From NCBI GenBank assembly GCA_036121365.1, contig JAZAFR010000028.1, positions 1-57,186 on the forward strand: a stretch of DNA of 57,186 bases, given 5' to 3'. The translations under genes and the position numbers were made by a program. The notes under the pieces were generated by a model. That model was not told the origin of the DNA, ran no database searches, and saw only the letters and a program-made list of their open reading frames with translations. Positions 54,374-57,186 of the stretch are shown here, one piece after another; position 1 is the first letter of the stretch; each line of letters starts with the position of its first letter. The DNA is from UBA7916 sp036121365. GTDB lineage: Bacteria; Pseudomonadota; Gammaproteobacteria; Comchoanobacterales; Comchoanobacteraceae.

Positions 54374-55378
54374 ATGGGGTCAAATCTTGCAGTGATGTGG
54401 ATGTCTATTATTGGTTTTGCGGTAATCATGTATGTCATATTGGACGGTTTTGATTTGGGGATTGGTATTTTATTTCCACTTTTTCCGCGGCCTCATCATA
54501 GATCATTGATGTTGTCGACTGTCATACCAGTATGGGATGGCAATCAGACTTGGTTGGTTTTTGGAGGTGCCTGTATGTATGGGGCTTTCCCAAAAGCATT
54601 TGCTGCAATTTTACCAATGATATATGCGCCAATGATAATGATGCTAATCGCTTTGATTTTTAGAGGCGTTGCATTTGAGTTTCGCATGAAGGCAGTACGG
54701 ACAGTATGGATTTGGGATATATCGTTTTGTCTGGGTTCCAGTATCGCAGCATTTTGCCAGGGTGTGATATTGGGGACATTTATGCAAGGGTTTGGTTCTA
54801 TTACGCCCAGTTATATGAATATTCCACATTACCAATGGTTGACAGCATTCAGTTTTATGACGGGCATTGGAACCATGTCTGGTTACGTTTTGTTGGCGTG
54901 TTGTTGGTTGATCGTCAAAACTAAGGCAAGTTTGCAGAAAAAAGCCTACGAGTATGGTAAGATCACTTGTCTGGTGGTGGCATTTTTCATGTTGGTATTC
55001 AGCGTTTGGACGCCGTTTTTGGGGGATGTGCATTATCAGAGATGGTTGGCAATAGACAAAGTATTATATTTAAGTGTGTTACCAGCAGTGACAATAGGTT
55101 TTTTTGTTCTAAATTGGCATTGTTTGGAAAGAAAATACGAGAAGCTTGCAATGTTCAGTGCTGTCTGTATTTTTCTATGTGGTGCAGCGGGAATTTTAAT
55201 CAGTACATACCCATATATTGTACCGCATTCTATGACAATTTCTGAGGCAGCATCGCCAGATCATGTATTGCAGTTCATGATGTATGGCGTATGCATATCA
55301 ATGCCAGTATTATTATTTTTTACGGCCAACTCTTATTATGTGTTTAGGGGGAAGGTAGAAAAGCCTGTACATTATTGA
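54374..55378 (+). CDS. cydB: Cytochrome bd ubiquinol oxidase subunit II
   Basis: A 334-residue multi-spanning subunit (about eight membrane segments), 41 bases after cydA. Typical N-terminal VILDGFDLGIGIL and the conserved WDGNQTWLVFGG are present. It pairs with CydA in the inner membrane. The ribosome site is GAGGAGGG. The 3' end lies one base from the start of a small third gene. Confidence 0.96.
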   Translation: MGSNLAVMWMSIIGFAVIMYVILDGFDLGIGILFPLFPRPHHRSLMLSTVIPVWDGNQTWLVFGGACMYGAFPKAFAAILPMIYAPMIMMLIALIFRGVAFEFRMKAVRTVWIWDISFCLGSSIAAFCQGVILGTFMQGFGSITPSYMNIPHYQWLTAFSFMTGIGTMSGYVLLACCWLIVKTKASLQKKAYEYGKITCLVVAFFMLVFSVWTPFLGDVHYQRWLAIDKVLYLSVLPAVTIGFFVLNWHCLERKYEKLAMFSAVCIFLCGAAGILISTYPYIVPHSMTISEAASPDHVLQFMMYGVCISMPVLLFFTANSYYVFRGKVEKPVHY

Positions 55379-55379
55379 T

Positions 55380-55526
55380 ATGAAGCAAAAGAAGGGATTG
55401 ATAGCAAAGCAGATTGGTTGGATGTTGATGGTATATATTGCCAGTGTTGGCTGTATGATTACGTTAAGTTATGTGCTGAGGTGGTTGGTCAAGCGGTTAC
55501 TGATGCTGATTCAAATCAGCCTATAA
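55380..55526 (+). CDS. Small cytochrome-bd-associated membrane protein (DUF2474/CydX-like)
   Basis: A 48-residue frame starting two bases after the cydB stop codon. It is one membrane helix (WMLMVYIASVGCMITLSYVL, residues 14-33) with basic ends (MKQKKGLIAK and RWLVKRLL). Its position and shape match the third gene of cioAB operons (DUF2474) or CydX, which stabilises the oxidase. The cytochrome-bd-like phrase IASVG resembles DUF2474. Which of the two families it belongs to is not decided by eye. Translation may couple to cydB. Confidence 0.7.
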   Translation: MKQKKGLIAKQIGWMLMVYIASVGCMITLSYVLRWLVKRLLMLIQISL

Positions 55527-55556
55527 AGCGGCAGTGTGGATGAGGACACCAGATTA

Positions 55557-57185
55557 TCATTTTTTTTGGATGGTTTTTGTAATATCTTTAAGTGTTTTTT
55601 CTAGGTTCATCTCATTTGGATCGCGGCTGTTGCGAGAAGACAGATTGAATCTAGCATCCTGCGAAATTTCTGTGTGTGCTTGAATCTGTTTGAGCAGTGC
55701 ATCTAGGTGTGAATACAGAATCTTAGGTTGTTCTAGGCTTTGTTGAAACGCGGTGGGAACGGTTCCACCCAGAGTGGAAGAAGATTGAATATGTTCCATG
55801 ATTTGCTTGATTTTATGCTTTTTTAGTATATCATCAAGCATTTTTTGAGGTTGGGGAACTGCTGGTTCAGAAGCCTGCTTGGATGGTTTTTTTATATGCT
55901 TACGGGCTTGAAGTTTTTGGGAGAGAGGTCCAGCTACCTTTGCGTGTTCTGTCTCGAATTTTTGAAGAGCTTGATCAAGAGCAGCTGAATTCACATTATG
56001 CTGACTAAATGCATTCACGATCGCTTTTTTATCTTCGGGTGCAATAAGACTGGAACCAAGTAAGAAAATAATTCGTTTCATGTGATCTTGAGAGTCAATG
56101 TGTACTTCTTGCATTGCACTTGCAAGAGGTTCAGTGTCTTGTGTTTGTTTAAGAGATCGTAAAAATTCAGAAGCTCTTTCTTTGCATATATCAAGCGCTT
56201 TCGAAATTTCTGCATCGAGTTTTTTTTCTGCGGGTCTTAAGATCGCTTGCATTTTATTTTTAATGGAAAAGGCACTTTCTGGCTTAATATTTAAACGCTT
56301 ACTGAGGTCATCAGTAGATACAATGTCAGGATCTAAAAATAGATAAGCATGGGATAGAAACTTGGATTGCAGAGAGATGAATCTCTCTTCTTTTTTAAAA
56401 TTGTCATTTCCTCTAACCTTTAATATGTTTTTTTCTACAGTCGTCCACAGTTCGGCTAAAGGTCCCAGAACTTCTTCTGGCGTTTTATCTGGAAAGCATT
56501 CTGATGCTAAAAATCGAGTTAAATGACGTGATTTATGATTTGCTTCCTTTTGATAATATTCAGTATATAAATCAGTTTCTTGTTTGAAGTCTGTAACGAG
56601 TCGAATAACATCTTGCGTACCTGGTAGCTTGGCAAATTTTAAATTTGTTTCCAAGTTAATCAGTTTTTTTATGTATTCCTGATTGCCTTCAGGTTCACGA
56701 AATAACATAACTTGAACACTATTTTCCCTTTGAAACCACTGATGTAACGTTTTTAGTGGGGCAACAAGAGAATCTTCCTTTGCCCGTGATGTTTTTATAT
56801 TAATTGCGAAAGGCCGATAGAGGGCGTCATCCGTTGAGTCTTGAGAAAATTCTCGGTTATGTCGCAGCTCGTCACTTAACTGATTAGACTCAAAAGAATC
56901 TGGATTTTCCATAAGGATGCCTAGATCCTGATAGTCATTTTCGATATTGAAATGCAAGAGTCTTTGTTTTAGGCTGCTAGAGACAGAAGACAGATGAGAT
57001 TGATATTTTTTAGGTTCTTTTGTGTGAGATTGAATTTGTTTGTAAAGTTCATCTAGATGTGAATGCTCAACATAGGGTTGTTCTAGGCTTTCTTTAAATG
57101 TACCATCTACACTATCCAGAGTAGAAGAAGATTGAATATGCTGCATGATTTGCTCAATTTTACGCTGTTTATTTTGTATTTCAGC
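55557..57185 (-). CDS. Unknown protein with duplicated terminal modules, 5' end outside window
   Basis: At least 529 residues, frame open to the right edge; codons before the ATG at 57146 already read as repeat sequence (KQRKIEQI), so the start lies beyond the window. It is mostly helical. Residues 1-60 and about 449-510 are the same module: M-x-HIQSSSTL, then F-x2-SLEQP, then SHLD-x-L-x-KQIQ-x-HT. At DNA level the two copies are also similar. The C-terminus is basic. No family is recognised; effector-like. It converges with the cytochrome bd operon. Confidence 0.75.
   Translation of the reverse strand, partial: AEIQNKQRKIEQIMQHIQSSSTLDSVDGTFKESLEQPYVEHSHLDELYKQIQSHTKEPKKYQSHLSSVSSSLKQRLLHFNIENDYQDLGILMENPDSFESNQLSDELRHNREFSQDSTDDALYRPFAINIKTSRAKEDSLVAPLKTLHQWFQRENSVQVMLFREPEGNQEYIKKLINLETNLKFAKLPGTQDVIRLVTDFKQETDLYTEYYQKEANHKSRHLTRFLASECFPDKTPEEVLGPLAELWTTVEKNILKVRGNDNFKKEERFISLQSKFLSHAYLFLDPDIVSTDDLSKRLNIKPESAFSIKNKMQAILRPAEKKLDAEISKALDICKERASEFLRSLKQTQDTEPLASAMQEVHIDSQDHMKRIIFLLGSSLIAPEDKKAIVNAFSQHNVNSAALDQALQKFETEHAKVAGPLSQKLQARKHIKKPSKQASEPAVPQPQKMLDDILKKHKIKQIMEHIQSSSTLGGTVPTAFQQSLEQPKILYSHLDALLKQIQAHTEISQDARFNLSSRNSRDPNEMNLEKTLKDITKTIQKK
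55630..57185 (-). repeat. Two copies of a ~60-residue module
   Basis: Copy 1 near 56970-57185 and copy 2 near 55630-55830, about 1.3 kb apart, both in frame. Because the right edge is still inside the module, more copies may follow outside the window. Confidence 0.8.
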
Positions 57186-57186
57186 A

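Overview
The window looks like chromosome from an AT-rich gammaproteobacterium with a host-associated life, most likely a Legionellales/Coxiella-like intracellular bacterium. That placement is an inference. It rests on gammaproteobacterial housekeeping genes (zipA next to ligA, mpl, typA, a CioAB-type cytochrome bd operon) mixed with many effector-like genes: a tetratricopeptide array, an ankyrin protein, a kinase-like protein, a CHAT/caspase-like protein, a 2,312-residue helical giant, and a protein with a DotI/IcmL-like domain, a component type of Dot/Icm (type IVB) secretion systems. No species was identified.

Layout. 1-6.1 kb: a TPR array gene cut by the left window edge, a kinase-like membrane protein on the minus strand, and an ankyrin protein. 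6.5-10.2 kb: two tandem SCP2 sterol-carrier proteins diverging from dihydrolipoamide dehydrogenase, then a DUF6165-like protein converging on a GT9 glycosyltransferase. 10.4-17.2 kb: two unknown membrane proteins, a ComF-family phosphoribosyltransferase, and a minus-strand run of lipoprotein, CHAT-like protein, alpha/beta hydrolase and phosphopantetheinyl transferase. 17.4-21.0 kb: mpl, three tandem glycine-zipper lipoproteins (two nearly identical over their second half) and tRNA-Arg(CCT). 21.2-22.2 kb: an unknown gene interrupted by a one-base shift in an eight-base homopolymer. 22.6-28.3 kb: zipA, an IcmL-like gene, ligA, an NAD-dependent epimerase-like gene and folE. 28.8-33.5 kb: a Smr-domain protein, an apparently truncated pilus usher, and three small proteins. 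33.6-46.3 kb: the 6.9-kb giant gene, a rhomboid protease, an 804-residue helical protein and typA. 46.7-51.5 kb: two tandem 748-residue ABC transporters. 51.9-55.5 kb: trmB and a cytochrome bd operon with a 48-codon third gene. 55.6 kb to the end: an unknown protein carrying a duplicated module, running off the right edge.

Functional themes. Several genes would suit life inside a eukaryotic cell: protein-protein interaction repeats (TPR, ankyrin), kinase-like and protease-like enzymes, lipid-binding SCP2 domains, an IcmL-like secretion component and peptide-type ABC transporters. The candidates that most merit follow-up are the modular TPR array with variation confined to one segment of each unit, the CHAT-like protein, the homopolymer-frameshifted gene, the IcmL-like gene between zipA and ligA, the twin ABC transporters and the giant gene. 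All functional calls come from reading motifs by eye; no database search was possible.
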